A DNA stretch of 44,515 nucleotides from Promethearchaeota archaeon (GCA_016839915.1 JAEOTH010000046.1:1-44515); one strand, 5' to 3'. Shown: positions 9,338 through 17,304, counted from the first letter of the stretch. The notes: a model not told the origin generated them from the sequence alone. Numbers and translations: made by a program.

Positions 9338-10903
9338 TTAAGTTTTTTGATATTTCTGGAATTCAATCATACCATTATACCATTTAGAATATATTTTTCG
9401 TTGTTCTTCTTGCAAATAATCAGTTATTTGTTCTAGTTGTTCCTGGGAGCTTGAACCATCATTTTCAAAAATCTTGGTTGCCTCTTCAACTACATCAAAA
9501 AACAAATCATTATATGAGGCAATGATTTCTCTTAAATACACCTCATATCCAGCAATATTTTTCGTTTCAGCATAGAATTTCTTCAATACAGCTAATTCCA
9601 TTCGATGCCACCGCAGTTTTACAAGAATTCCTTCATTCGTAAATATCCATTTATAAAAAATTCTACTCAAGTAAGAGAATAGTTTATCCAATCTAGGATC
9701 TAGAAAATCGTAATTAGGATATAATATTGATCCCTTTAAACGTCCTTCACTCATAAGCTTTTTTTCTATAGGTGTTTCGGCATAGGGTATCATTTTACAG
9801 AAGGTAACGGGTGAACTTCCATTTCCACAGATTTTTCTTAAAAAATTGATATTGTCTGTTATAGACTCGAATGTGCTTGAAGGATCAAATAACATAAATC
9901 CAAATTCATATAAAATGTTGTGTTGATTTAAAATATTAACAGCATTGATGTTATCTTCAACACTTAATTGTTTATTCAGAACTTCCAGTCCTTTTTGATT
10001 ACCTGATTCAATTCCAAGATAAACCAGAAATAATCCCACATTTTTCAATATATTAAAGAGTTCAGTGTTAATCTCATCAGATCTACAATTTATCTTCCAA
10101 AAAATTTTTTCAGCTAATCCCTGACTTTCTAATTCACTAATAAAATCAAGAATCCATTTCTGTCCTATCCGTCCTGTAAGAAGGAAATCATCATCTTGAA
10201 ATAGAAATATTCTCGTTTTTTTTCTCTTATATAGTTCTCTCATTTCCTTTACAACATTTGTAGGGCTTCTATTTCTTCTGAGTTTACCTTTTGGTAATTG
10301 ATAAAATCTCCTAATACTGCAGAAGGAACAATTTCGAACACAACCTCTACTTGCAATTAAAAAAGCTGCATTTATTCCCATACACACATGTCTATTATTA
10401 TTAGTTCTTAATGGTATTGGTAAAGTATCAAGATCTTGTATCAAAGGTCTTAAATCGTTAGAAATTGGTGTCCCATTGTTTCTATATGCAATTCCCCTAA
10501 TTTTTCTCCAATCTTTTTTTTCATTAAGATTCTCCACTAGTTCACAGATTGTAAATTCTCCTTCAAATCTAACCACAGAATCTATATATGGTATATGATT
10601 TAGAGTGTCTTCAAACCTGAGGCTAGGGTAATGACCTCCTACAGTAAAATGGCAGTCAAGACCGTTTTTCCTCAGATATTTCGCAATTTCATACATTCTA
10701 AAAAAGTGATACTGAAAAATAAGTGAAAAACCTATAATGATTGGATCCACATTTTTGATTTGCTTATATATTTCCTCCTTATTCAACTTAAAATCCACAA
10801 TTTTAACTTTATAACCTCTTAAACTTAGCATTGTGGAAAGATAAGATACTCCTAAATTATCCTGTTCATCGTAACTGATGAAAATAACTGTATTTTTGGA
10901 CAT
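9338..10903 (-). CDS. B12-binding-domain radical SAM protein
   Basis: Residues 1-120 form a Rossmann-like cobalamin-binding-type domain (FISYDEQDNLGVSYLSTML, PIIIGFSLIFQYHF, FTVGGHYPSLRFEDTL). The radical SAM core follows, with the 4Fe-4S motif C188-x3-C192-x2-C195 in SRGCVRNCSFC and later strands such as IFLFQDDDFLLTGRIGQKWI and VYLGIESGNQKGLEVLN. The 521-residue length fits class-B-like B12 radical SAM enzymes, which methylate unactivated carbons or phosphorus or rearrange substrates; the substrate is not evident. The ATG has no Shine-Dalgarno sequence and lies 14 bases after the 66-residue gene, suggesting one transcript. Confidence 0.88.
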   Translation of the reverse strand: MSKNTVIFISYDEQDNLGVSYLSTMLSLRGYKVKIVDFKLNKEEIYKQIKNVDPIIIGFSLIFQYHFFRMYEIAKYLRKNGLDCHFTVGGHYPSLRFEDTLNHIPYIDSVVRFEGEFTICELVENLNEKKDWRKIRGIAYRNNGTPISNDLRPLIQDLDTLPIPLRTNNNRHVCMGINAAFLIASRGCVRNCSFCSIRRFYQLPKGKLRRNRSPTNVVKEMRELYKRKKTRIFLFQDDDFLLTGRIGQKWILDFISELESQGLAEKIFWKINCRSDEINTELFNILKNVGLFLVYLGIESGNQKGLEVLNKQLSVEDNINAVNILNQHNILYEFGFMLFDPSSTFESITDNINFLRKICGNGSSPVTFCKMIPYAETPIEKKLMSEGRLKGSILYPNYDFLDPRLDKLFSYLSRIFYKWIFTNEGILVKLRWHRMELAVLKKFYAETKNIAGYEVYLREIIASYNDLFFDVVEEATKIFENDGSSSQEQLEQITDYLQEEQRKIYSKWYNGMIEFQKYQKT

Positions 10904-10917
10904 TTTAATTAAATTTT

Positions 10918-11118
10918 TTATATTTTTGGTAGACTCTTATAGAATTCCAATCTGTTTTCTAGGTCATTTATCCTATATCGAATTTCGAGTTTAGCGATAT
11001 CAATTAACTGTTCTTGATCAACTACTCTAAGGAAAACTCTAGGTGGATCAGTCCACCAATCTTGGTCGAATTTCAATTTATATAACTCCTTAAATGTAGG
11101 TGCAGTTTCTTTTTGCAT
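10918..11118 (-). CDS. 66-residue protein cotranscribed with radical SAM gene
   Basis: A 66-residue soluble, charged protein (MQKETAPTFKELYKLKFDQD at the start, ending EFYKSLPKI) with a Trp-Trp pair (DQDWWTDPP) and a central helix. It has the strongest Shine-Dalgarno site in this part of the window, GAGGTGAT five bases before its ATG, and is followed 14 bases later by the B12 radical SAM gene. It could be a partner subunit, a substrate-binding peptide or a peptide substrate; there is no Cys and no obvious core, and I recognise no family. Confidence 0.7.
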   Translation of the reverse strand: MQKETAPTFKELYKLKFDQDWWTDPPRVFLRVVDQEQLIDIAKLEIRYRINDLENRLEFYKSLPKI

Positions 11119-11583
11119 ATATAATCACCTCAAATTATTTTTTTATAAAATTCCATTTTTAGGTTTAAGATAAAGATTTAGATATTGGTGAATGCCCTCT
11201 TTACAAAAACCTATTGGTGCTTATAGTAAAAATATTTCTAAAATTTCATATTTTTAACAATATCAAATTCTAGTAATTTGAAAATTGAATTTTCAAATCA
11301 GATGTTTTTGTTAGATTTCGAGTTATTCTACTTTTGAGTAGATTGCATTAGTAGTTTTAGATAAAAGACTCCAAATAGAGTCTTGGACTTCTATAGAAAA
11401 ATAATGGGTTTAAAAAATTGAAATTAAATTATTTGCACCTGCTCTTATTTACCCACGCTCCTATTATTATTCAATACTATTCTACACAAATGTTAAATTT
11501 CTTACTATCTAATTTTATCTTATACTCATAATTTAACTAAAAAAATAACTGAAAATCCAATAAATTTGAAAAGAGGTATCAAA
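11119..11583. other. 465-base intergenic region with clustered inverted repeats
   Basis: No convincing frame is present. Three perfect inverted repeats lie within about 110 bases: 11277-11297 (10-base arms around one base), 11327-11342 (TCTACT/AGTAGA) and 11365-11384 (AAGACTC/GAGTCTT). The region separates the divergent radical SAM pair (minus) from the DUF4242-like gene (plus), so it must hold both promoters. A structured leader or a small RNA is possible. Confidence 0.4.
11124..11131 (-). promoter_or_regulatory. Strong Shine-Dalgarno site GAGGTGAT
   Basis: Perfect complement of the archaeal 16S rRNA 3' end, five bases before the ATG at 11118. It fixes the start of the 66-residue gene and contrasts with the SD-less radical SAM gene behind it. 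Confidence 0.8.
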
Positions 11584-11898
11584 ATGCCAAAATATTTTGT
11601 AATTCATCCAATTGATAAAAAGATTATAAAAGCGATGGTAAACCTTCCTCCCGAGAAAAATCAATTATTTAAACAGTTAAAGGCAAGTTATACAAGTGAT
11701 GCTGATTGGGTAAGAAGTTGGGCAGTACCAGAGCAAGAAAAGCTCTATTGTGAATGGGATGCAAAAAACCCTGAAGCAATACGTGAAATATTTGATAAGC
11801 TTGAAGGCCCTAAAATCGAAATAGAAGCAATTTATGAACTGCATGTTTTAGAAGGAGAAGATTATAAGGAAAAGCTTGTAAGTGAAGCAATTCAATAA
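11584..11898 (+). CDS. DUF4242-like small ferredoxin-fold protein
   Basis: A 104-residue protein (MPKYFVIHPI start) with the conserved segments YTSDADWVRSWAVPEQEKLY and CEWDAKNPEAIREIFDKL, typical of the DUF4242 family (related to a nickel-binding Streptomyces protein), a dimeric alpha/beta fold. The start is taken as the ATG at 11584 because GAGGT at 11573-11577 sits six bases before it; the TTG at 11566 would include that Shine-Dalgarno sequence in the coding region. The metal or ligand is unknown. A 13-T run follows the gene. Confidence 0.7.
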   Translation: MPKYFVIHPIDKKIIKAMVNLPPEKNQLFKQLKASYTSDADWVRSWAVPEQEKLYCEWDAKNPEAIREIFDKLEGPKIEIEAIYELHVLEGEDYKEKLVSEAIQ

Positions 11899-11933
11899 TA
11901 ACTTTACCCAAATTTAGCTAAAATTAGAATCTC

Positions 11934-11946
11934 TTTTTTTTTTTTT
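11934..11946 (+). terminator. Oligo-T terminator (13-base run)
   Basis: Thirteen T in a row about 35 bases after the stop of the DUF4242-like gene, in the right orientation for archaeal intrinsic termination. Confidence 0.5.
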
Positions 11947-12277
11947 CTTACCAAAGAATATAGAATTTTTATCAATTAGCTTGATAATAAATTAAGGATA
12001 TATTCAATTCTTGAAAAAAGTGTTAAATTTATATTTTGACATATTTATATTTTGACCTTTTAAAACTTGGTAAATACGAAGATTGTCTATTCTCAAGAGC
12101 TATTAGATTAATCACTAATTTTATAAACTAAATTCTTTTTCCTCTTATTTTAATTTTTCTTAAGAGGAGTAAGTTCGAAAAAAATAAAAATCTATTCTAA
12201 AACTTTCTCTTACTTTCGAACTTCCCAAAAAGTCTCGCAATAGAAACTATTTAGCGAATCTTAACTAGATAAAATAC
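11947..12277. other. Intergenic region with a close direct repeat and a TTCGAA inverted repeat
   Basis: No frame is supported. ATTTATATTTTGAC occurs twice, at 12027-12040 and 12043-12056, two bases apart. AAGTTCGAAA (12171-12180) and TTTCGAACTT (12214-12223) are perfect inverted 10-mers with a 33-base loop. The right arm begins the dispersed repeat copy at 12215-12260. The region is the only place for the promoter of the CapA-like gene. Confidence 0.4.
12215..12260 (+). repeat. Dispersed intergenic repeat, copy A
   Basis: Aligns without gaps over 46 bases with 21248-21293 at 37 of 46 identical positions, beginning TTCGAACTTC and ending CGAATC. The first ten bases also recur in the partial copy at 15351-15369. 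Its position just upstream of a gene suggests a small mobile or regulatory element. Confidence 0.55.
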
Positions 12278-13354
12278 ATGCTAAAAATAAATAAAAATAG
12301 ACTTCTAGGGAAGAAAAACTTTCTTGGATCTCCCTATCCATTGAAGGAGAATTTAGGGTGGCTCAAACGACTTATTTGTGGTCCTAAAACGGATAATAAT
12401 GGTAATGTTGAATATATTGCTAAAAGTTCTGTTTTAAACAAAATCTCTCCAAAATATACTATATCTTTTATAGGAGATATAATGGATATGAATCTAAGAG
12501 ATTTAATCATCGGTGAAAGTGTTAAAAGTTTTGTAAATGGGTCAGATTTTCTTATTGGAAATTTTGAGGCAACACTCACTTCAGAGAAAAGGTTAATTAA
12601 TGGTAAGCGTCATAAACCACAGATAATGGATGCTCTAGAAAGTCTATTTACTCCAAACAAAACATATTTATCAACTGCAAACAATCATAGTGGGGATTTT
12701 AGTGAGGAAAATTTCTCAGATTCTGTATACCAATTAAGAAAAAGAGGTTTCAATGTGTTTGGTACTGAAAAAACACCTTATTTTGATTTAACAAATGATC
12801 TTAGAGTGATAGGGGGGACTCAATGGTCCAACCGTCCTTGTGATTATTTAACAAAATTAGAAGATTCAAATCAATATCTCAGGGAAGATTCATTCAATAT
12901 ATTATTCCCACATTGGGGTTATGAAATGGAATTATATCCTCGGATAGAAATTATTAAGCAGGGTATAGAATTATTAAACAAATTTGATGCATTAGTTGGT
13001 CATCATTCACACTCTCCTCAACCAGTATCGTTTTCTCCTATTGAAAACGATAATAAATTAATAGCATATTCTTTAGGAAATTTTTGCGATGGAAAGAAGG
13101 TTGAAATGCACAATTATGGAATTGCAATAAAGGCTGAAATAGGAACTGATGCTAATGGTAAATGGCAGGTTGGTAAATGTGATTGGACTTTCCTTAATAC
13201 TCACTCTTTATCAAATACAGAATTTATTGTAGACACAGTCGATAATTTTGCAGACTTCTTATTCAACTATAAAGCTATATGCCAAGACTATAGATCTGAT
13301 GCTGTAATTACAGATAGCTGGCTTGAGACAGAGCAAATAGTAGTATGTGCATAA
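12278..13354 (+). CDS. CapA-family (poly-gamma-glutamate synthesis type) metallophosphoesterase
   Basis: The family motifs appear in order: SFIGDIMDMNLRDL, LIGNFEATLTSEKR, YLSTANNHSGDFSEENF, ILFPHWGYEMEL, LVGHHSHSPQPVSF and YSLGNFCDG. They correspond to the metal-binding Asp, Asn and His residues of the calcineurin-like CapA/PGA_cap fold. At 358 residues it is a single-domain member, with no signal peptide or membrane anchor, unlike bacterial CapA. Its role here is probably phosphoester hydrolysis of a capsule-like or other polymer precursor; this is inferred from family only. The ATG at 12278 has no Shine-Dalgarno sequence. Confidence 0.85.
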   Translation: MLKINKNRLLGKKNFLGSPYPLKENLGWLKRLICGPKTDNNGNVEYIAKSSVLNKISPKYTISFIGDIMDMNLRDLIIGESVKSFVNGSDFLIGNFEATLTSEKRLINGKRHKPQIMDALESLFTPNKTYLSTANNHSGDFSEENFSDSVYQLRKRGFNVFGTEKTPYFDLTNDLRVIGGTQWSNRPCDYLTKLEDSNQYLREDSFNILFPHWGYEMELYPRIEIIKQGIELLNKFDALVGHHSHSPQPVSFSPIENDNKLIAYSLGNFCDGKKVEMHNYGIAIKAEIGTDANGKWQVGKCDWTFLNTHSLSNTEFIVDTVDNFADFLFNYKAICQDYRSDAVITDSWLETEQIVVCA

Positions 13355-13369
13355 TTTAATCTATGCTTA

Positions 13370-13726
13370 TCAATACCTACCAAGATTAAAATAAGCAACA
13401 ATTCCTCCAAAAAAGCTAAATAGAGCCCCAATGATATATAATGGGAAAAAATAAAATATAAAAGATCCCATCATTAGAAGAGATATAAATCCAGTTATCC
13501 CAGCAATAACACATAGAAGTGGGCTAAATTTATTATCTTTCAGTCCAATAATTGCACCAGTTAGACTTAATGTGCTAACTATCAAGATATTTGGATAAAA
13601 CCACCAACCTTCAGATAATCCAATTCTCAGTACAGAAACAATGATAATTTGTGATAAGTACAATAACCCTCCTACTAGGCAAATATATAAATCTACTCTT
13701 TTATCCAATAATTTTTTATTCTTCAT
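13370..13726 (-). CDS. Four-TM membrane protein, hypothetical
   Basis: A 118-residue protein with four hydrophobic segments (about 13-33, 44-62, 68-92 and 94-113) and short loops. No family recognised. It lies 68 bases downstream of the ArsR-type gene on the same strand and so may be its target in a two-gene operon, as often seen for regulator plus membrane protein pairs. It converges on the CapA-like gene with a 15-base gap. Confidence 0.65.
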   Translation of the reverse strand: MKNKKLLDKRVDLYICLVGGLLYLSQIIIVSVLRIGLSEGWWFYPNILIVSTLSLTGAIIGLKDNKFSPLLCVIAGITGFISLLMMGSFIFYFFPLYIIGALFSFFGGIVAYFNLGRY

Positions 13727-13794
13727 TTATTTTAATTTACTCATAAATTTAAAATCGAAAGTTCGTGAGAGAACTATACTATTTACCGATAAAA

Positions 13795-14136
13795 CTACAT
13801 CATCTGCTTAAATAACGCTTGGAATTCTTTCTTTACATCAGTTAATCCTAGATTTCCAAGTAGCTCCATTGATTTTTTACTTAGAGAATAAAAAGAGCGA
13901 GGTTCAGAGCGTTTATACCCCATTCTTTTCTCATTTTTAATGAAATCGTTTTCTTTAAGGATTTTAAGATGATAATTTAAGCTATTCTCCGGAACCGATG
14001 GTAAAATTTCCTTCAATCGACTGAATGAGAGAGACTCCTCACTAGCTAATAGAGTGAGTAATATTTTATACCTGGTTTTCTCTGATATAATTTCCAATTC
14101 TTTCCTCATATTTTCAAGTTTTTTAGGAGTGTCCAA
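13795..14136 (-). CDS. ArsR-type winged-helix transcriptional regulator
   Basis: A 113-residue winged helix protein: SEKTRYKILLTLLASEESLS (helices 1-2), FSRLKEILPSVPENSLNYHL (recognition helix region), KILKENDFIKNEKR (wing). No metal-binding Cys pair is visible, so it is not a classical metal sensor. The start is a TTG at 14136, chosen because AGGAGGT at 14144-14150 stands seven bases before it. It probably autoregulates, and may also control the divergent gene at 14311, through the inverted repeat at 14216-14233. Confidence 0.85.
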   Translation of the reverse strand: MDTPKKLENMRKELEIISEKTRYKILLTLLASEESLSFSRLKEILPSVPENSLNYHLKILKENDFIKNEKRMGYKRSEPRSFYSLSKKSMELLGNLGLTDVKKEFQALFKQMM

Positions 14137-14143
14137 ATCTTTT

Positions 14144-14150
14144 ACCTCCT
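14144..14150 (-). promoter_or_regulatory. Shine-Dalgarno AGGAGGT deciding a TTG start
   Basis: Seven bases upstream of TTG 14136; no ATG lies in the proper distance, so the ArsR-type gene starts at TTG. Confidence 0.8.
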
Positions 14151-14215
14151 ATCATTTATATTTAATTTTTCATCTATTTCCATACTAAATACAGATAAGC
14201 ACATATATAAATTTA

Positions 14216-14233
14216 ACTCAAAATCAATTGAGT
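14216..14233. promoter_or_regulatory. Candidate operator ACTCAA-N6-TTGAGT in divergent promoter
   Basis: A perfect dyad with 6-base arms in the 174-base spacer between the divergent ArsR-type regulator and the gene at 14311, next to the TATA-like CATATATAAA at about 14202. The spacing of half sites suits a winged-helix dimer; binding is inferred. Confidence 0.45.
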
Positions 14234-14310
14234 CAATCACTATTGATATATAATAATTTATAATATAAATCAATTTCTCAATTATTTTATATATTTGTTG
14301 GGAGTAGAGA

Positions 14311-14802
14311 ATGCAAGTTTCACATGATAATGCATGGGAAGATTTTTTAGAAGAATTTATTAATATTTTTTCAGTTTACGATCTGAATAAAAACAAAATC
14401 TTTATATGTGGGTCTTATAGTGAAGATACCTTTATCACTCTTCAGGAAGTACAAAAAATTGTGAATACTATTGAAAATAACCTTGGCTTTTTTGAAAAAG
14501 AATTTAGACGCACCCACCTTGAGAATTTGGTATTAAAATTTGATCTTATTGCAAAATTCTCGAATGAAATCATTATGATTATAGAACATGATAAAGGAGG
14601 CCATATGATTGAAATGGGAATTATCCTTTCCTTTAAAGAATTTTCTGAAAAGACAAAAGTCTTTGTACTAAAAGATGTGGAAATTACTGAAGTCTTAAAA
14701 AGGGGAGGTTTATTGACACCTTTTTTTCGTGAGGAAGAAAGCTTATTTTACTTTGAAAATGTTGAAATGCTAAGATTATATATAAAAAAGTTATATACAT
14801 AA
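14311..14802 (+). CDS. Nucleoside 2-deoxyribosyltransferase/TIR-like fold protein
   Basis: A 163-residue protein with the pattern NKIFICGSYSEDTFITLQEV near the N-terminus, a helical middle, then FSNEIIMIIEHDKGGHMIEM followed by GIILSFKEF and a strand TKVFVLKD. The opening strand with a G-S-Y loop and the later GGHxIEMG, with a Glu in the place of the NDT catalytic acid, recall nucleoside 2-deoxyribosyltransferase and TIR-type NAD/nucleotide-cleaving folds. This is a fold-level guess. The ATG follows GGAG by six bases. It is divergent from the ArsR-type gene, so it may be regulated by it. Confidence 0.6.
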   Translation: MQVSHDNAWEDFLEEFINIFSVYDLNKNKIFICGSYSEDTFITLQEVQKIVNTIENNLGFFEKEFRRTHLENLVLKFDLIAKFSNEIIMIIEHDKGGHMIEMGIILSFKEFSEKTKVFVLKDVEITEVLKRGGLLTPFFREEESLFYFENVEMLRLYIKKLYT

Positions 14803-14826
14803 TATCTTAAAATTTTAAGAAATTAG

Positions 14827-14839
14827 AAAAAAAAAAAAA
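14827..14839 (-). terminator. Oligo-T terminator (13-base run)
   Basis: Thirteen A on the plus strand, 13 bases past the stop of the minus-strand gene at 14853. Confidence 0.45.
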
Positions 14840-14852
14840 TAATAATTAGATT

Positions 14853-15269
14853 TTATGCATTTGCAATTATTTCAAAGATAACTCTAAGTATGATATAAAC
14901 TATCCAGGGAGTAAAAGGAAGGATTAAAGCAATAAAGACCATACCTATTGGTCCAAGAATCAATGTACTTAGTGGAATCCACCACCATAAATCCCATCTC
15001 CCCGAAAGATAATAAAATGATAAAGCACACCCTAAGATACTCCCAATTATTAATAAGCAAACGATTGGATTTTTACGGAATAAATGCTTATAATATTTCC
15101 CTGTCAAAGTTCTCTTGGTACTTACTTTCTTTTTCTCTAGTGTTATATCCGGCTGATTTTCTTGAAAGTTTACGTATAAACTTTCTTTTGCTTTAGAATT
15201 TTCGTAAAAATTATCATCCCATTCAGTTTTCTCTTCTAGGATAGAAACTTGCTTTTCTAATTCATTCAT
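14853..15269 (-). CDS. Small membrane protein with charged cytoplasmic N-terminus
   Basis: 138 residues. The first ~65 are hydrophilic with a short helical stretch (MNELEKQVSILEEKTEWDDN), followed by two or three membrane segments (about 68-88, 94-118 and 119-137). No family recognised. It stands alone on the minus strand and is followed by a 13-T run. Confidence 0.6.
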   Translation of the reverse strand: MNELEKQVSILEEKTEWDDNFYENSKAKESLYVNFQENQPDITLEKKKVSTKRTLTGKYYKHLFRKNPIVCLLIIGSILGCALSFYYLSGRWDLWWWIPLSTLILGPIGMVFIALILPFTPWIVYIILRVIFEIIANA

Positions 15270-15350
15270 ATTAAATCCCTTTTCTTAATTTTTTTTTGAG
15301 TTTGTTAATTTAACAATATATAAACCTCCTTATTTAGTTCTTTATACTAT

Positions 15351-15369
15351 ACTTTTCACGAAGTTCGAA
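15351..15369 (-). repeat. Dispersed intergenic repeat, partial copy C
   Basis: Read on the minus strand this is TTCGAACTTCGTGAAAAGT, identical over 19 bases to the start of copy B at 21248; similarity then fades. Confidence 0.55.
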
Positions 15370-15434
15370 GCAATAAGTGAAGCAACTCCGCTCTGCTGAA
15401 GTGTCGTAACCAGATGTGAGAAAAAACAAAGCTT

Positions 15435-15459
15435 CTTTCAGAACAACTTCTGAAAGTTG
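15435..15459. repeat. Two overlapping, mutually exclusive hairpins
   Basis: CTTTCAGAA (15435-15443) pairs with TTCTGAAAG (15448-15456), while CAACTT (15444-15449) pairs with AAGTTG (15454-15459). Both stems are perfect and cannot form at once. Confidence 0.45.
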
Positions 15460-15774
15460 TAAATAGAGTAAATGCATAATTAGAAATTGTAAAAATTTTA
15501 AGATAAAAATTTAAAATTAAATCATTGATGATTTTTTAAAGTTTGAGCCATCTATTGTCTATGATAATTTATCGCGAATGAAAACGAACGGCAATACCAC
15601 AATTCCTTGCTTGATGTTAATATGTAAGATGCTTGGAGCTAATAAATGTTAGTCTTTAAAATATTATACAGGTGATGAATTATTACCTTCACAATCCTAT
15701 TGTGTACCATGCTTTTCTGGTATCATCCAATCTTAAATAAATTATTTAGTAATTGTATCGGGCAAGGAATTATA

Positions 15775-16326
15775 TTAAAACCTCATGACCATATATTCAT
15801 AGATGGAATTGATTGAACCAAACCAAAATTGTAACGCTCCCATAGAGAGCAATAGCATCATAAATCCTATTATTAGCCACTTCCGAGAGTCCTTTATCAA
15901 CAATCCAATACCACTGAGAATTAGAACAATCTCAGGTGCAACCAACCCGGTTAGCGTTAAACCCCCCATATCAACGTTCATATTACTGGGTCCTAAGATA
16001 GGAGGACCATTAGGGCTGTCTACGAGTAATATCAACATAAAAATATATACTCCAATAATAATATATACAAAGCTAAAAACAAGATACCTTTTTTCGATTA
16101 TGATATCTTTTATTACTTTTCCTTCTTTCACTATAAAACCAGCTATTATAAATCCCAAAGTTAAATTTATAGGAAGAACTATAAGTCCCGTATAAAAATT
16201 ATATGTATATATTCTAAAAATATTCGAGGATATAATCCAAAAAAGAGTACTACTAAGAAATAATATTACTCCCTCAATTACCAATAAATTTCCTAAATTT
16301 TTCTTTTCTATTTTACTACCTCCCAT
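15775..16326 (-). CDS. Five-TM membrane protein, cassette 1 (paralog of 17487)
   Basis: 183 residues with five hydrophobic segments (about 11-32, 43-66, 82-102, 125-144 and 148-168). It is clearly paralogous to the product of 17487-18023: both share KKNLGNLL at the N-terminus and the loop LVDSPxGPPILGxxNxNVD (here LVDSPNGPPILGPSNMNVD), then LILxGIGL. It lies 35 bases downstream of the anchored secreted protein gene at 16362 on the same strand. No known family is recognised; the conserved loop between TM3 and TM4 is the most likely functional element. Confidence 0.7.
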   Translation of the reverse strand: MGGSKIEKKNLGNLLVIEGVILFLSSTLFWIISSNIFRIYTYNFYTGLIVLPINLTLGFIIAGFIVKEGKVIKDIIIEKRYLVFSFVYIIIGVYIFMLILLVDSPNGPPILGPSNMNVDMGGLTLTGLVAPEIVLILSGIGLLIKDSRKWLIIGFMMLLLSMGALQFWFGSINSIYEYMVMRF

Positions 16327-16361
16327 TTTAGAATTTTTTTTGAGAATTGAAACTCACCGAT

Positions 16362-17264
16362 TTATGTAATATCTCTTTTCTTCCGATCTTTACTTCTGAT
16401 TAATCCTATAATGACGATACTGGTAATTGCTATAGAAATCGGAAACCCAAACGCAATTTTTTCCATCATTTCTACAAAAGGTGAAGCTTCTCTATAAAAC
16501 AGTACTCCCATGTCCATCAAAGGGCTTAAAGTATTATTCCATTCACATATCCAGGATTTTCCTCCTATAATATCCACAACCTGGCTGGGAGGTGCTGTAA
16601 TATACATCAGTGGAAAATGAGGTTGTCTTCCATATACTCTAAGCTCCACTCTTCCCGATGTATCTCCTATCCAATCTTGTGATGTTCCTATATGATATAC
16701 CATATAAAATATATCCGTTCGCTCAAAAGGGTTACTCTCTGACCATATGAGACGATATCTTATAATAGACGTGCTATTTTTAATAAGAGTAGCATTACTT
16801 TTAATTAAAGTAATTGGATATATCGTAACTGGATATATCTCCATAAACTCCAATGTTAATTGGATATCTATTACCGTAATGTTTTCATTCCAAAGCGGAA
16901 CGCTAATTAAATCATGAGAAATTAGAGTATTATTTGCAAACACTTCAATTGTAACTTCGCTGGTATTTACTGCTAAAGAGAAGGGTAATATCACCGCTAG
17001 AGTAGTTGTATTTTCTTGATTGTATATTGTATAGTTAGCATCAAAACTAATATCGACTTTATTGGATATAACTGCCGTATTGAAGGTGAGAACCGTATTT
17101 GTGTAAGAAAGCTGTAAAGGTGCGGTACTATTTGGGAACATTTCAGTAATAAACTGATCTGGTCGTGGTGGAGGAGGAGCAGATACATTAGGAACTGAAA
17201 TCCAACAATTTAGAATTAAATATACTGAAATGAAAACTAGAGAATATCGTTTTCCTACCTTCAT
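16362..17264 (-). CDS. Secreted C-terminally anchored protein, cassette 1 (paralog of 18074)
   Basis: About 300 residues: a signal peptide (YSLVFISVYLILNCWISVPN), a beta-rich ectodomain with many NxS/T sequons, and a C-terminal membrane segment (GFPISIAITSIVIIGLI) before RSKDRKKRDIT. The paralog at 18074 shares segments such as DQFITEMFPNSTAPLQLS and IGTSQDWIGDTSGRVELR. The ATG at 17264 is preferred over the in-frame TTG at 17288 because GGGTGA stands just before it, exactly as in the paralog. It pairs with the five-TM gene behind it. Function unknown; a cell-surface complex is inferred. Confidence 0.72.
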   Translation of the reverse strand: MKVGKRYSLVFISVYLILNCWISVPNVSAPPPPRPDQFITEMFPNSTAPLQLSYTNTVLTFNTAVISNKVDISFDANYTIYNQENTTTLAVILPFSLAVNTSEVTIEVFANNTLISHDLISVPLWNENITVIDIQLTLEFMEIYPVTIYPITLIKSNATLIKNSTSIIRYRLIWSESNPFERTDIFYMVYHIGTSQDWIGDTSGRVELRVYGRQPHFPLMYITAPPSQVVDIIGGKSWICEWNNTLSPLMDMGVLFYREASPFVEMMEKIAFGFPISIAITSIVIIGLIRSKDRKKRDIT

Positions 17265-17291
17265 TTTTTCACCCGATTCAACTGACAAATA

Positions 17292-17304
17292 AGATCCTAG
17301 ATCT
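17292..17304. promoter_or_regulatory. Conserved inverted repeat AGATC-CTA-GATCT, upstream of cassette 1
   Basis: A perfect dyad about 28 bases before the ATG of cassette 1, repeated base for base at the same place before cassette 2 (18986-18998). Conservation beyond the coding part suggests an operator or a leader element. Confidence 0.5.

Larger units (their letters stand above)
15270..15774. other. 505-base intergenic region with structured elements and a possible gene remnant
   Basis: The region holds a partial dispersed repeat (15351-15369), two mutually exclusive hairpins at 15435-15459, a hairpin CACAAT-CCT-ATTGTG at 15690-15704, and inverted 10-mers AATTCCTTGC (15601-15610) and GCAAGGAATT (15762-15771). 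One plus-strand frame, 15521-15736, is broken only by a TAG at 15650 and encodes stretches such as KFEPSIVYDNLSRMKTNGN and SYCVPCFSGIIQS; it may be a decayed gene. The block 15370-15420 is visibly richer in G+C than its surroundings. Confidence 0.35.

Noticed and set aside
11119-11565. Cobalamin riboswitch before the B12 radical SAM pair
   Set aside because: No B12-box-like conserved sequence was seen; the hairpins alone do not support it.
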